Below are positions 33,901 to 44,419 of a DNA stretch of 64,000 nt, one piece after another. The stretch's first letter is position 1. Every line of letters starts with the position of its first letter. The notes below the pieces were generated by a model that worked only from the letters and a program-made list of their open reading frames with translations, did not search any database and was not told the origin of the DNA. The position numbers were made by a program, and so were the translations under genes. The DNA comes from Aedes albopictus (lineage: Eukaryota; Arthropoda; Insecta; Diptera; Culicidae): contig NC_085137.1 of NCBI RefSeq assembly GCF_035046485.1, positions 380,246,706-380,310,705 of the forward strand. Direction: 5' to 3'.

Positions 33901-34790
33901 CTATGGTGATTCCATTTATGGAGTGGGTGACATTCATCGCAAAAGAAGCTACATATTTTTCAGACTCCCTGCCTTTCTATCGAATCGCAATGTCAACCCC
34001 GTTCCCATAGACGGTTCCTGCCTTCGCACGCATCTAAATCACCAAGTTATCGATGACCAATGTTTTATATAAGGTTATTGTGGAATGTAAGGTTTTATTC
34101 AACCACTTTAAAAGAGAGGGCCACCTAAAACAAATAGTCAGTATTGTCTTCCATCAACGTAGCAAAGGTTTTTATTGTGTATTTAATTGTTGGTTGAGTC
34201 GGAAGATGCAGCCACTTATCCAATTGCTGCCTGCAGGTTCATTAGAATTTCAAACTAGAACCACTTAGCGGCTCCACTTTACGACGACGGGTGCTACTTC
34301 TGCAATTCAGTCATCACCAGTGCGAGATACCTTCGAGCAGCCGGCGAGCTTGTTCGAGTCACCAAGAGCCATTGTCTTCAAAGAAAAAAAAAATCGTAGC
34401 TTAGCTTGGGACTCGTGACGTATAAATTCCGGAGAATCACGCTGCTGGCTGGTAAACCACTCCGCCATAATTGGATTGTTGCTTGTTGAAAATAAAGCAA
34501 CACGTAACGAGAGTGAGAAGGCGGTTAGAAAAAATGCCAATGATCTTATTCAGCATCCTGCCTGGCTGCCTCTGTCTGTTCATCAGTGGCGGCTTCTAGA
34601 ACGGACGCGCGTCTCGCCTACAGATGCTTTTTAATCCGATGAAGAATGGTGGTGCCTACGACGTTCTCGAATGATATGCTGTGATCGTATGAGGCGCAGG
34701 TTAAGGCAAACAAGGCGTGGGTAGGTGCTGCTTTCTTGGAACAGATCCGTGATCTTTTTACTACAACTGTTAGAATATAGGAGGCTTTAA
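30911..34790. other. Uncharacterised region, possibly unique sequence
   Basis: No bounded transposon or recognisable gene. 31500-31620 has C-run repeat debris. 31900-33560 is less AT-rich and has several medium open frames (32209-32442, 32498-32773, 33301-33522, all plus), none with a domain I can identify and none joined by convincing splice sites. 33780-34060 likewise. It may hold non-coding exons or a decayed gene. Confidence 0.3.
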
Positions 34791-34794
34791 ACTT

Positions 34795-34895
34795 TCTTCT
34801 TATCCTTTTTCTTGGGTTAACGTCCCTACTGGGACAAAGCCTGATTTTCAGCACAGTGTTCTAAGGGCACTTCCATAGCATAGCGTAACAAAAAA
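34795..34895 (+). mobile_element. SINE fragment (family 2-type tail)
   Basis: The phrase GGTTAACGTCCCTACTGGGAC followed by AAAGCCTGATTTTCAGCACAG and GTGTTCTAAGGGCACTTCC matches the body of mosquito tRNA-SINEs (compare 56960-57030). Only this piece is present; it abuts the foldback cluster. Confidence 0.45.
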
Positions 34896-35211
34896 TAACT
34901 TTTGGTTTGTCTCAAGAGCAAATTTATGTGTCTTTGACAGATTTTGGGCCGCTGAATCCGAATCCGAGCTCAGAATTGCTGCAGCACGTCACAATTTTGA
35001 GCTATACCTCAATTTATAGGGCAAAATATGCGATTTTGGGCTTATTTTGACTGCAAGACCATTAAGCATGGACACATTTTTTTTCAAGCAATCAAAAGGT
35101 AAATTGGTCAATTAACATCTAAATTAACAATTCATGCAAAATATTTTGTTTTAACTAATGAAATTTAATAGTTTTAAGTAATTTACGATAGGTACATTAT
35201 TCCCCGTATAA

Positions 35212-36093
35212 CCCGACCAGAAGGGCATACCTTACAAATACCATGCGAAGAGCAACATGTGCTCTAATCAGTGTTGAAAAATTCATTTCATCATGTCTAA
35301 ATTCAATCACCAACAGCTCATTTTAGAAGCTGAACCTGAGAATATGGTATATGAAAAACTTGTGCGGCTAGACCAATTCTGTAAGAAAGTCACGGAAAAA
35401 CTGCAATTTTTCGAATATTTAAGTTAAATGTCACGGACTACCTTCGAAAAATGCCAAATGATATTCACCGTGAATATCATTGGGATTTTTCGAAGGTAGT
35501 CCGTGACGTTTACCTTAAATATTCGAAAAATAGCCATTTTTCCGTGACTTTCCTGCAGAACTGGTCTAGCTGCACAAGTTTTTCATATACCATATTCTCA
35601 GGTTCAGTTTCTAAAATGAGCTGTTGGTGATTGAATTTAGATATGACGAAATGAGTTTTTCAACACTGGCTCTAATACCTAAAATTGTTATTGCTGCGGT
35701 ATTCTACGAAATGTTATGAGAACATCACAATAGCAGATGGAGGTATTTGAGCAGAGTTTAGTATTGATGTAGTATTTGTTGGTTTAACAGTGAAAATAAC
35801 TGAAGAACAAGATTTGCTATTACATCATGAAGTCATCAAACAAATGAAACATTAAATAACAAGAATCGTTATTAGTTTGTTATTCAATAACTTTGGGATA
35901 ACAAATACAGCTTTTGAAATTTTAGGTATGCATTCATCATTGAAATTACAAGACTTGTTATTTCCTAGGTGTTATTTATACAAAATTTTGGTATTCGTTT
36001 TTGTTATTTTGCCTCTTATTACCACCTAATATAGGGCATATCAAGGTATGGTATCTTGATCTGTTATTCTCTTGTTATTTTCTTCTGCTCGGG
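35212..36093. mobile_element. Element with CCCGA(G/C)CAGAAG inverted ends
   Basis: Left CCCGACCAGAAGGGC, right TTCTTCTGCTCGGG. The same family as 10473-11679 and 60879-61284 by ends and by inner phrases (GGGCATATCAAGG, GTTATTTTCTTCTGC). Flanks are not a clean TA on both sides. Non-coding. Confidence 0.55.
35269..35668. mobile_element. Palindromic hAT-like MITE
   Basis: A 400-bp element with arms of about 190 bp that mirror each other: CAGTGTTGAAAAA left end, TTTTTCAACACTG right end, and a centre ATTCACCGTGAAT. A perfect 8-bp duplication GCTCTAAT lies at 35261-35268 and 35669-35676. The CAGTG end and 8-bp duplication indicate hAT mobilisation. Confidence 0.85.
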
Positions 36094-36569
36094 AAGTCAC
36101 CCTCCAAAAGTTGCATGCAAGTTTACTTACTGACATAAAACGCTTAAATATATCAAATTTGATTTGATAAAACGAAACATTTTACATGAGTCGTTAATTT
36201 AAATGTTTATTGACCAATTTACGTTTTGATTGCTTAAAAAAATATGTCCATGCTTAATGACTTGCAGTCAAAAAAGCCTAAAGTCGCAAATTTTACCCTA
36301 TAAATTGAGGTATAGCTCAAAATTGTAACGTGCTGAAGCAAAGCTGAGCCAAGATTCGGAATCAGTGGCCCAAAATCTGTCAGAGACACATAGGGGAAGG
36401 TGGGGTAATATGCACCCCCTAAGCAAACGTGGCCCTATATCTAAGATTAAAATGATTTTATGGGTGTCTTGCGTTTTGAAAGTTAGTTTACTTATTTGTC
36501 TAAGAGACGCCAACTTTTGGTCCGCGTGATATCAATTTTACCTAATAAAATTACCAATTTAAAATCCCG

Positions 36570-38671
36570 GATTAATCCACCTAGTGGTGATAGTGCCTTT
36601 CTCGTCGAATATGTACTCATGCTCTTCCCGTCGACGAAAGCATCCGGAATCCTGTAAATACTTTATTTATATAAGCAAGAATTTTATCCAAGCCATCATC
36701 GAGTTGGGAAACTTACTGATGGCACATATCTCCGGTGTTATGTTCAATTTATAGGCAGAGCTGAAAAATATCAGACCTCTTAGTTGAATGCGTGACCACC
36801 TTTACTATTACTGGAGACCCTTCAATACCAAGACGATAATAACAAGCTTAAATATAATTTATTTCACAACCAAAAATCACTTTACAGTCTTCGATAAACT
36901 TTTTCCTACACACTTATCATTGATTACTAGATTCAAAAAATTTGACCAAAAAATGGAAGCAAGTGAAATTTTTCGTGCTGAATCCAATTCAAATGAGAAC
37001 CATATCACAGAGCGCGAGGAGCAATCAGTCGGATCAAAATTTTGCACAGCAATTTCAGACACAAAAGGGGATTGAAAAACTTTGCTCGAGGTTGATGCGA
37101 TTAAATTCAACAGGTTTTCTGAAAAGCCGAAAATTGATGTGCATGCATGGATTTGATTCATTTTACATTTTGGTCGGGACATACTAAACAGGTTCTACCG
37201 GTAGTATCTAATGTGATCTGAAACTATTTTTTGTTAACCGTTCATCAGGTTATCGAAAAAGCCGTGGTTTGATATGTCGCATGCATGGGTTTGGCTACTA
37301 TATGCATTTGACCACATCCAGCAAGACACCCGGAACCGGTTCCGGAATACTACTGGTTGTCTCAAATATGGTCTGCAACCATTTTCTTACTAACCGTTTA
37401 TCAGGTTATCTAAAGAGCCGCGATTTGGTATGTCGCATGCATGGATTTGGTTCACTTTTTTATTTGACCACTTCCGGCGGGACACACGGAACCGATTCCT
37501 AAATATAACTGGTTTTCCTAAATACAGTCTGATTCCATTTTATTGCTAACCGTTCATCAGCTTATCTAAAGAGCCGCGGTTTGATGTGTCGCATGCTTGT
37601 GTTTGGTTCAATTTTATATTTGGCCACTTCCGGCGAGACATCCAGAGCCGGTTCCGGAACACAACCGGTAGTCTCAGCTGTGATCTAAAGCTATTTGCCT
37701 GCTTACCGTTCTTCAGATTATCGAAAAAGCTGCTATTCAATGTGTCGCATGCATGGGTTTGGATCCCATCTACATTTGACCACTTCCGGCAGGACACACG
37801 GAACCGGTTCTGGAATACTACTGGTTTCCCTAAATATAGTCTGATTCCATTTTATTGCTAACCGCTCATCAGGTTACTATAGAGACGCGATTTGATGTGT
37901 CGCATGCATGGGTTTGGTTCAATTTTATATTTGGCCACCTCCGGCGGGGCACCCGGAACCGGTTCCGGAACACTACCGGTAGTCTCTGCTGGGTCAGAGG
38001 CTATTTTCCTGCTCACTGTTCATCAGGTTATCGAAAAAGCCGCTATCTGATGTGTCGCATGCATGGATTTGGCTCACTTTTATATTTTGCCACTTCTGGC
38101 GGTACATCCGGAACCGATTTCGGAATACCACTGGTTCAGATATGGACTGAGATTATTTTCCTGCTTACCGTTCGTCAGGTTATCAGAAAAGCCGCGGTTC
38201 GATATGTCGCATGCATGGTTTTGTAGCATTTTCATATCTGGCCCATCCGTGGGGTACCGATCCGGAACACCTAAATGGCTATAACTCCGGAACGGCTGAA
38301 CCGATCTGAACCATTTTCAATAGGAAACAATGGGACCAGATTCCGCGTCGAATGAACCGTCGGTCATTAAAATCGGTTGAGGTTTACTGCCAAAAAATGA
38401 TGTGAGTTTATTTTCTACACACACATACTCACACACACACATACACACACAAACATACATACACACACACAGACATCCCCCCGAAGTAGTCGCTTCTAGT
38501 GGAATCCGGGGGAAGCAGGCACTGTAGACCTTGGTGGAGGTTAGAGGCGTAGGGTTCAGAGTTCTCTTCTCTGTTCTGAGTCCCTCACGAACTGGCACGC
38601 GATGGACGAAATCGGTAGCACTGGTCATGCTTATCGAACGCGTGTCGGGAAGGCAGAAAGGCTTTACCACC

Positions 38672-38703
<32 letters not shown>

Positions 38704-38828
38704 CACACACACAGACATCACCTCAATTCGTCGAGCTGAGTTGATTGGTATATGTGACTCGACCCTCCGGGACTTCTATCAAAAAGTCATTTTTGGAGTG
38801 AACATATAGCCTTTCCAGTACACTTACG
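36570..38828 (+). repeat. Minisatellite-bearing dispersed element, copy C
   Basis: Left end CACCTAGTGGTGATAGTGCC then TTTCTCGT (36578-36605), as in copy B. It holds about seven GGAACCGGTTCC-type tandem units from about 37130 to 38250, the conserved CGGAACACCTAAATGGC block and a (CA)n tract (about 38403-38470). A non-LTR fragment has landed in the CA tract at 38478-38702. The right end stops at CCAGTACACTTA near 38828 without the terminal ACGAGAAAGGC, so this copy is truncated there. Short open frames such as MSHAWVWFNFIFGH arise from the units. Confidence 0.78.
38478..38702 (+). mobile_element. 5'-truncated non-LTR retrotransposon fragment
   Basis: A 225-bp insert ending in a 27-nt poly(A) (38676-38702), bounded by a perfect 17-bp duplication ACACACACACAGACATC at 38461-38477 and 38703-38719. 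The insert is the 3' untranslated end of a non-LTR element (TGGTAGTAAAGCC-like end on the complement; no coding). It is not the same as the 3' end of the R1-clade element next to it. Confidence 0.8.
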
Positions 38829-38898
38829 TTACGTTTGGGTGCTGAAAAACTGTTAGGGGCAAAACGCACCTTGAGGTGGGGCAATACGACCTCTGGCA

Positions 38899-39170
38899 GC
38901 AGGGACGGATGTCCTGGGGCCTGACGCACCCCCCCGCTTGCGAGTCAGCCGCGTAGTTGCCGGCTAAGAATAGGACTACTAACCCCAATTCAAGGTGTCA
39001 AGCGACCCGTGCCGAGGAATGAGTGATCGAGGGGGTGAAAAAGATGCTCGATCTTTAACGGAGCCTGTGGGGCACCTGGGCACCCCCCACAGTAAGCTGT
39101 CCCTTACCGCGTTAATGCAGAGCTCTGGCGTGGTGGACATTCTTTCTCGTGCGACTCGTGGGAATAAAAT
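38899..39170 (+). other. 5' untranslated region of the R1-clade element
   Basis: 272 nt, GC-rich, with no long open frame. As in other non-LTR elements it should contain an internal promoter near its first base; no motif is strong enough to mark. Confidence 0.6.
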
Positions 39171-40745
39171 ATGAGTAACAAACCAATACAGAAATCAAGT
39201 GTAGCAGGTAGTAGTGGTGGGATCAACCCCTTCGCAAGAAGCGGGTTGATGAGATCTCCGACAAGGAGAAGTGAGGAGATAGGCGCTGGGAGTTGCGTAC
39301 GCAGCTCAAGCGTGGGTGCTCCAGTCCACTTCCCGGCAAGCCAGCCGGTGGAGGTTATGGACGGAGCGTGGTTGTTGAGGGCCGTCAACCGAGGATCCAA
39401 AGGACGGTCCGCAATAGAGGTGGCTGAGCAGCAGCTTGGCAAAATCATCGACTTTGCGTCCACTAAGTCGAATATAAGCAAGGACCTGAAAACGGCCTTG
39501 CTTCGACTTAGGGCGTCGATCGACAATGCCAAGCAGGAGCACGCGGCACTCGCGTTGCTGACTGCTGCAGCAGCGGAGCCTGCAAATGAGAAAGTGCCGA
39601 AGTTTACCCAAACGGAGGCCTTCTCCTTCGCAGGAAGTCCGAATAAGGCGGAAGCGACTGCTCGCGACAAACGGGGCAAGCAATCGCAGAAGCGGGCGAG
39701 GCAACCGTCAGGCGAGGAGCTGTCTGGCGGTGCCCGCAAGGCCAGGCGAATCATTACCCCGAAAGTCGGTAATAATGCCGGAAGGTCGGACCCCAGCCAG
39801 GGTTCCCGGAAAGCTGGGAAGGGTGGGCCTGAAAAGGCTGGCCCGTCCCGGAACGATGGGAACAAGGGGTTGCGACCGCTAGTGGGCCCTCAACAGCCAC
39901 AGAGTAGGGCGATCCAAGGGGTGGACCCCCCTTGGACGAAGGTAGAGCGGAAGAGGAAGAAGAAGGCGAATCCGCAGGTAGTAGCGCAGGACGCCAAGCC
40001 AAGGCGTAGGAGGGCAGGTGCCAAGCGCGAAAAAGGCGACGCTATCGTCATCAAGACGGAACAGTCCAAGTACTCGGACGTCTTGAAGATGATGCGAAGC
40101 GACGCCAAGCTTGAGGGTCTTGGAGCCGACGTACGCAGTATTAGACGTACTCGTACGGGCGAGATGATCCTGGAGCTGAAGCGCCAGAAGGAGCACAAGG
40201 GCGCCGCCTATAAGAGGCTGGCAGAAGAGGTCCTTGGTGAGGGTGTGCAGGTGAGGGCTCTGACACATGAGGCGACTCTGAAGGTCAAAGACATCGATGA
40301 GATCACCGAAGTGGAAGAGCTCGTCACGGCACTGCGGCAACAGTGCGATGTGCAGGTGGCCGCCGCAGCCGTTAAGCTACGGAAAGGGCCAGCAGGGACA
40401 CAGATAGCTTTGGTTCAGCTACCTGTGGCGGACGTCAAAAAGTCCGTTAAAGTAGGGAGCATACAGGTGGGTTGGTGTGTATGTCACCTGACATTCCACG
40501 AGCCACCAGAGGTTTGCTTCAGGTGTCTGGAACCAGGACACAAGTCGTGGGACTGCAAAGGCCCCGACAGGCGCAAACTGTGCAGGCGATGCGGCGCTGA
40601 AGGTCATAAGGCCCAAAGCTGCACGAGTCCGCCCATCTGCATGATCTGTACCGGGAAATCCTCGAACAACAGACATCCGATGGGTGGTCCAAGGTGCCCG
40701 GCCTTCAAGAAAGCCGCAGTGAACAACAAATCACAGTGCAGGTAA
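39171..40745 (+). CDS. R1-clade ORF1 (gag-like RNA-binding protein, 524 aa)
   Basis: Nucleic-acid chaperone of the retrotransposon; it packages the element RNA. The N-terminal half is basic and low-complexity (Lys/Arg/Gly/Pro rich, residues about 150-290). A conserved segment at 293-420 includes KYSDVLKMMRSDAKLEG and TRTGEMILELKRQKEH. The C-terminus has three CCHC-type zinc knuckles: CFRCLEPGHKSWDC from Cys449, CRRCGAEGHKAQSC from Cys471, and a final CMICTG segment. The ATG at 39171 follows AATAAAAT and is the first in frame. The last 52 nt overlap ORF2 in the -1 frame. No stop or frameshift is visible. Confidence 0.9.
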   Translation: MSNKPIQKSSVAGSSGGINPFARSGLMRSPTRRSEEIGAGSCVRSSSVGAPVHFPASQPVEVMDGAWLLRAVNRGSKGRSAIEVAEQQLGKIIDFASTKSNISKDLKTALLRLRASIDNAKQEHAALALLTAAAAEPANEKVPKFTQTEAFSFAGSPNKAEATARDKRGKQSQKRARQPSGEELSGGARKARRIITPKVGNNAGRSDPSQGSRKAGKGGPEKAGPSRNDGNKGLRPLVGPQQPQSRAIQGVDPPWTKVERKRKKKANPQVVAQDAKPRRRRAGAKREKGDAIVIKTEQSKYSDVLKMMRSDAKLEGLGADVRSIRRTRTGEMILELKRQKEHKGAAYKRLAEEVLGEGVQVRALTHEATLKVKDIDEITEVEELVTALRQQCDVQVAAAAVKLRKGPAGTQIALVQLPVADVKKSVKVGSIQVGWCVCHLTFHEPPEVCFRCLEPGHKSWDCKGPDRRKLCRRCGAEGHKAQSCTSPPICMICTGKSSNNRHPMGGPRCPAFKKAAVNNKSQCR

Positions 40746-43717
40746 CGCAGCTGAACCTAAACCACTGTGATGCGGCTCAGCAACTGCTTTGTCAGGCAGT
40801 TTCTGAGTGGGAGACGGATATCGCCATCATATCGGACCCATACCGAGTACCCGCCGGCAACGGCAATTGGGTCGCGGATGGGACCAGAAAAATGGCGGCG
40901 ATATGGACGACGGGTAAATACCCCGTTCAGGAGTTGGTGTCTACTACCTATGAGGGCTTCGTGGTCGCCAAAGTAAACGGGGTCTTCTTCTGTAGCTGTT
41001 ATGCGCCTCCGCGGTGGCCGATCGAGCAGTTCACGCAAATGCTGGACCGCTTAACGACCGTGCTAACAGGGCGAAGGCCGGTGGTAATAGCGGGCGACTT
41101 TAATGCCTGGGCCGTGGAATGGGGAAGCCGTTTCACGAACCAGCGGGGTCAGATCCTGCTAGAAACACTGGCCATCTTAGATGTCGACTTGGCTAATGTC
41201 GGTACCAAGAGTACCTTTAGTCGAAACGGAGCGGAGTCAATTATTGACGTGACCTTTTGTAGTCCTGGCCTAACAAGTAGTTCGAACTGGAGAGTAGATG
41301 ATGGCTACACTCACAGCGACCACCTGGCGGTTCGCTACAGTATCGACTACAATAACAGCAGACAGCGGATAGAAGAAGAGGCGGCTAGGCCAAGGCCAAG
41401 CCCTCGCAGGTGGAAGACATCATACTTCGACGAAGGGGTATTTAGGGAGGCGCTCCGCCGTGAGCGAAACTTAATCGGTTTAGACGGCGACGAGCTGGTA
41501 GCGGTGCTCTCACGTGCGTGTGATGCGACCATGCCTAGGCGAGTCCACCCTAGAAATGGGAGGCCACCGGCTTACTGGTGGACCGACGCGATTGCGGACC
41601 TGCGCCGCGCCTGCCTACGGGCTAGGCGGCGGATGCAGCGAGCACGATCAGAGGAAGAGCGAAACGAACGGCGGGTGGTGTTCGCTGCTGCAAAAGCCGC
41701 GCTTAAGACCGAGATAAGAGCAAGCAAAAAGGCCTGCTTTGAGGGTCTCTGTCAGAGTGCCAATACGAACCCGTGGGGTGACGCCTACAGGATCGTTATG
41801 GCCAAGACGAGAGGTGTGATGGCTCCTACAGAGCAATCTCCAGAGATGTTGGAGGGGATCATTGGAGGACTTTTTCCGCGTCATGATCCTAGTCCTTGGC
41901 CTCCTTTCGTAGGACAGCCGGGGACTGGGGCTGGCGATGAGGAGAGGGTCACCGATGTGGAACTTGCGGGGATAGCTAAGTCCCTTAGCGTAGGTAAGGC
42001 CCCAGGTCCGGACGGAGTTCCGAACCTGGCCTTAAAAGTAGCTATTGCAGAGGCTCCCGAGATGTTCAGGTCTGCTATGCAGAAATGCCTGGACGAGGGA
42101 GTTTTCCCAGAAGCTTGGAAGAGGCAGAGCCTGGTACTATTGCCAAAGGCGGGGAAACCACCCGGAGACCCGTCGGCATATAGACCAATATGCTTGATTG
42201 ACACGGCGGGGAAGGTGCTCGAAAAGATCATCCTCAATAGAATGTTGCGGTTCACCGAGGGCGAAAATGGTCTTTCGAGTAACCAGTACGGCTTCCGGAA
42301 GGGGAGGTCCACCGTAGACGCTATCTTGTCGGTTACAAAAACCGCCGAGAAAGCACTCGAGCCTAAGAGGAGGGGAATTCGCTTTTGCGCGGTAGTGACT
42401 CTGGATGTAAGGAATGCGTTTAATAGCGCCAGCTGGTCTGCTATTGCCGATGCGCTCTTGCGTCTGGGGATACCGGAGTACCTGTACAAGATTCTCGGAA
42501 GTTACTTTCAGAATCGTGTACTAGTCTACGACACGGAGGTGGGTCGGAAGTGCTTTCACATAACCTCAGGAGTCCCGCAAGGTTCCATCCTGGGTCCGGT
42601 GTTATGGAATGTCATGTACGACGAGGTGTTGAGGTTAGAGTATCCAGTGGGAGTGGTGATTGTCGGATTTGCCGACGACATTACGCTCGAAGTCTACGGT
42701 GAAACGATCGAGGAGGTAAAGTTGACTACCAACCACTCGATCAAAGTTGTGGAGGCGTGGATGCGGTCCAGGAAACTGGAGCTGGCTCACCACAAGACAG
42801 AGGTGACGGTTGTTAACAACCTGAAGTCAGAGCAGCAGACGGAGATCAGTGTAGGAGACTGTACTATCCTGTCAAAGCGCTCCGTCAAACACTTGGGCGT
42901 GATGATCGACGATAAGCTTACCTTCGGTAGCCACGTCGATTATGCCTGTAAAAGAGCCTCCACAGCTATTGCGGCACTGTCCCGGATGATGTCCAATAGC
43001 TCTGCGGTGTACGCCAGTAAGCGCAAGCTTCTGGCTAGTGTTGCTACATCCATACTTAGGTATGGCGGCCCGGCGTGGGGCACCGCGCTAAGTACTAAAT
43101 GCTACCGACGGAAGCTGGAAAGTACTTACAGGCTTATGTGCCTGAGGGTTGCGAGCGCGTACCGTACCGTGTCACACGACGCTCTCTGCGTCATTACTGG
43201 TATGGTGCCTATCAGCATTCTTATCAGTGAGGACATGGAGTGCTTCGAAATGCGCGGCACAAGAGGCATACGCAGGACTGTCAGGATGGCCTCTATGGTC
43301 AAATGGCAGCGCGCGTGGGACAGTTCCACCAAAGGAAGGTGGACCTATAGGTTGATACCGAGGGTAGATAGTTGGATTAATAGGCGCCATGGGGAAGTCA
43401 CATTCCACCTGACACAGGTCCTTACAGGTCATGGTTGCTTCCGACAGTATCTACACCGTTTCGGGCATGCGGATTCTCCCGAATGCCCAGTGTGCAATGG
43501 TTTAGAGGAAACGGCGGAACACGTTTTGTTCGTGTGCCCGCGTTTTCGCACAATGCGTGACCGCATGCTTGCCACATGCGGGGAGGACACAACTCCGGAC
43601 AACTTGGTCCAGAGAATGTGTAGGGATGAGTTTGGCTGGAACGCCGTTTCAACGGCTATTACACACATCGTCTGGGAGCTACAGAGGAGGTGGCGCGTGG
43701 ACTCGGAGAATGGCTAG
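40694..43717 (+). CDS. R1-clade ORF2 (endonuclease-reverse transcriptase, 1007 aa)
   Basis: Nicks target DNA and copies the element RNA at the nick. Residues about 15-220 are an apurinic-type endonuclease (VTQLNLNHCDAAQQLL; GDFNAWAVEWGS with Asp135 and Asn137; SDHLAVRYSID with the catalytic His). The reverse transcriptase covers about 425-800: KAPGPDGVPNLALK, QYGFRKGRSTVDAI, VTLDVRNAFNSASW, GVPQGSILGPVLWN, FADDITLEVYGE (Asp pair near residues 661-662) and KHLGVMIDDKLTFGSHV. The C-terminus has a CCHC motif, CPVCNGLEETAEHVLFVC. There is no RNase H. Either the Met at 40694 or reinitiation after ORF1 could begin translation. All catalytic motifs appear intact. Confidence 0.93.
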   Translation: MPGLQESRSEQQITVQVTQLNLNHCDAAQQLLCQAVSEWETDIAIISDPYRVPAGNGNWVADGTRKMAAIWTTGKYPVQELVSTTYEGFVVAKVNGVFFCSCYAPPRWPIEQFTQMLDRLTTVLTGRRPVVIAGDFNAWAVEWGSRFTNQRGQILLETLAILDVDLANVGTKSTFSRNGAESIIDVTFCSPGLTSSSNWRVDDGYTHSDHLAVRYSIDYNNSRQRIEEEAARPRPSPRRWKTSYFDEGVFREALRRERNLIGLDGDELVAVLSRACDATMPRRVHPRNGRPPAYWWTDAIADLRRACLRARRRMQRARSEEERNERRVVFAAAKAALKTEIRASKKACFEGLCQSANTNPWGDAYRIVMAKTRGVMAPTEQSPEMLEGIIGGLFPRHDPSPWPPFVGQPGTGAGDEERVTDVELAGIAKSLSVGKAPGPDGVPNLALKVAIAEAPEMFRSAMQKCLDEGVFPEAWKRQSLVLLPKAGKPPGDPSAYRPICLIDTAGKVLEKIILNRMLRFTEGENGLSSNQYGFRKGRSTVDAILSVTKTAEKALEPKRRGIRFCAVVTLDVRNAFNSASWSAIADALLRLGIPEYLYKILGSYFQNRVLVYDTEVGRKCFHITSGVPQGSILGPVLWNVMYDEVLRLEYPVGVVIVGFADDITLEVYGETIEEVKLTTNHSIKVVEAWMRSRKLELAHHKTEVTVVNNLKSEQQTEISVGDCTILSKRSVKHLGVMIDDKLTFGSHVDYACKRASTAIAALSRMMSNSSAVYASKRKLLASVATSILRYGGPAWGTALSTKCYRRKLESTYRLMCLRVASAYRTVSHDALCVITGMVPISILISEDMECFEMRGTRGIRRTVRMASMVKWQRAWDSSTKGRWTYRLIPRVDSWINRRHGEVTFHLTQVLTGHGCFRQYLHRFGHADSPECPVCNGLEETAEHVLFVCPRFRTMRDRMLATCGEDTTPDNLVQRMCRDEFGWNAVSTAITHIVWELQRRWRVDSENG

Positions 43718-44419
43718 TCCAGATGCAGTACAAGAGGTGGTCCAGGGGTTCGGAGTCGGCTTCGTAGGTCATACCGGTGCCCTGCGGTCGAGATCGACCC
43801 TTACAACGATTAAGTGGCCGCGGAGAGGAAGTCCCGGTAGTGGTGCTGTCGTGGCGTCGGTCTACTGGGTTGGATCCGAGCCCGCGGTTGGAAAGGGGTC
43901 CCCGGCAAGGGTCGGGGTAGGTGAGATCCTGCTGTCTGCAACCTACGGGTGCATCTGATAGGGCCTGAAGGGTAGTGATACCCTTCCTTACGGGCAGGTC
44001 AGATCGGGTTGCACGTGGGCATCAGTTCTTGATGTCCGCTCAGCAGTAGGGCGCGGGCGGGGTTGACCCTGCCCGCCTTCCGAGGACAAAGGGAGTGGCG
44101 AGGACCACTCGGGAAACTGGCTAAGCGCCAGCATGCTACCGTGATGGACTCTCCAAAGCGAGTCATCGATGTTCGTTGCTGCAGGCTACGCAGCTAACCT
44201 TGTGGGTGCGATGTGCACTAGCCCCTCTCTGAAGCAATACCTTCTTGGTGGTTCCGGAGAGACGTAGGGTTTGGCGACCATAGGAATGGTTTAGTGGGTA
44301 CGAGGAGAGAGTAGTCCTGGATTTTACTTTTGTTGTAGAAGACGGCCTGTCAGACCTACACTACCCTAACCTTCTGTTAGGGTGTCTGTTGAGCAGATTA
44401 TCCCCCTATGGTTTAGAAG
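43718..44419 (+). other. 3' untranslated region of the R1-clade element
   Basis: About 700 nt before the poly(A), ending TGTTGAGCAGATTATCCCCC and TATGGTTTAGAAG. A 133-residue open frame (43557-43958) straddling the ORF2 stop in another frame is a GC-rich by-product and is not called. Confidence 0.65.

Larger units (their letters stand above)
34926..36393. mobile_element. Foldback element with nested insertions
   Basis: Inverted arms of about 260-280 bp: ATGTGTCTTTGACAGATTTT at 34927 mirrors AAAATCTGTCAGAGACACAT near 36393, and further in both arms share GAGCTATACCTCAATTTATAGG and CCATGCTTAATG. The centre is occupied by a second element (35212-36093), itself hit by a hAT-like MITE. Flanks include a GGGGTAATATGCACCCCC stretch (36400-36418) seen near other elements in the window. 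Confidence 0.65.

Noticed and set aside
39104..40340. Minus-strand open frames opposite R1 ORF1 (up to 253 residues)
   Set aside because: Antisense shadows of a GC-rich ORF with no domain of their own.
43557..43958. Extra protein at the 3' end of the R1-clade element
   Set aside because: It overlaps the end of ORF2 in another frame and continues into the GC-rich 3' untranslated region without any domain; not kept in the decayed copy.
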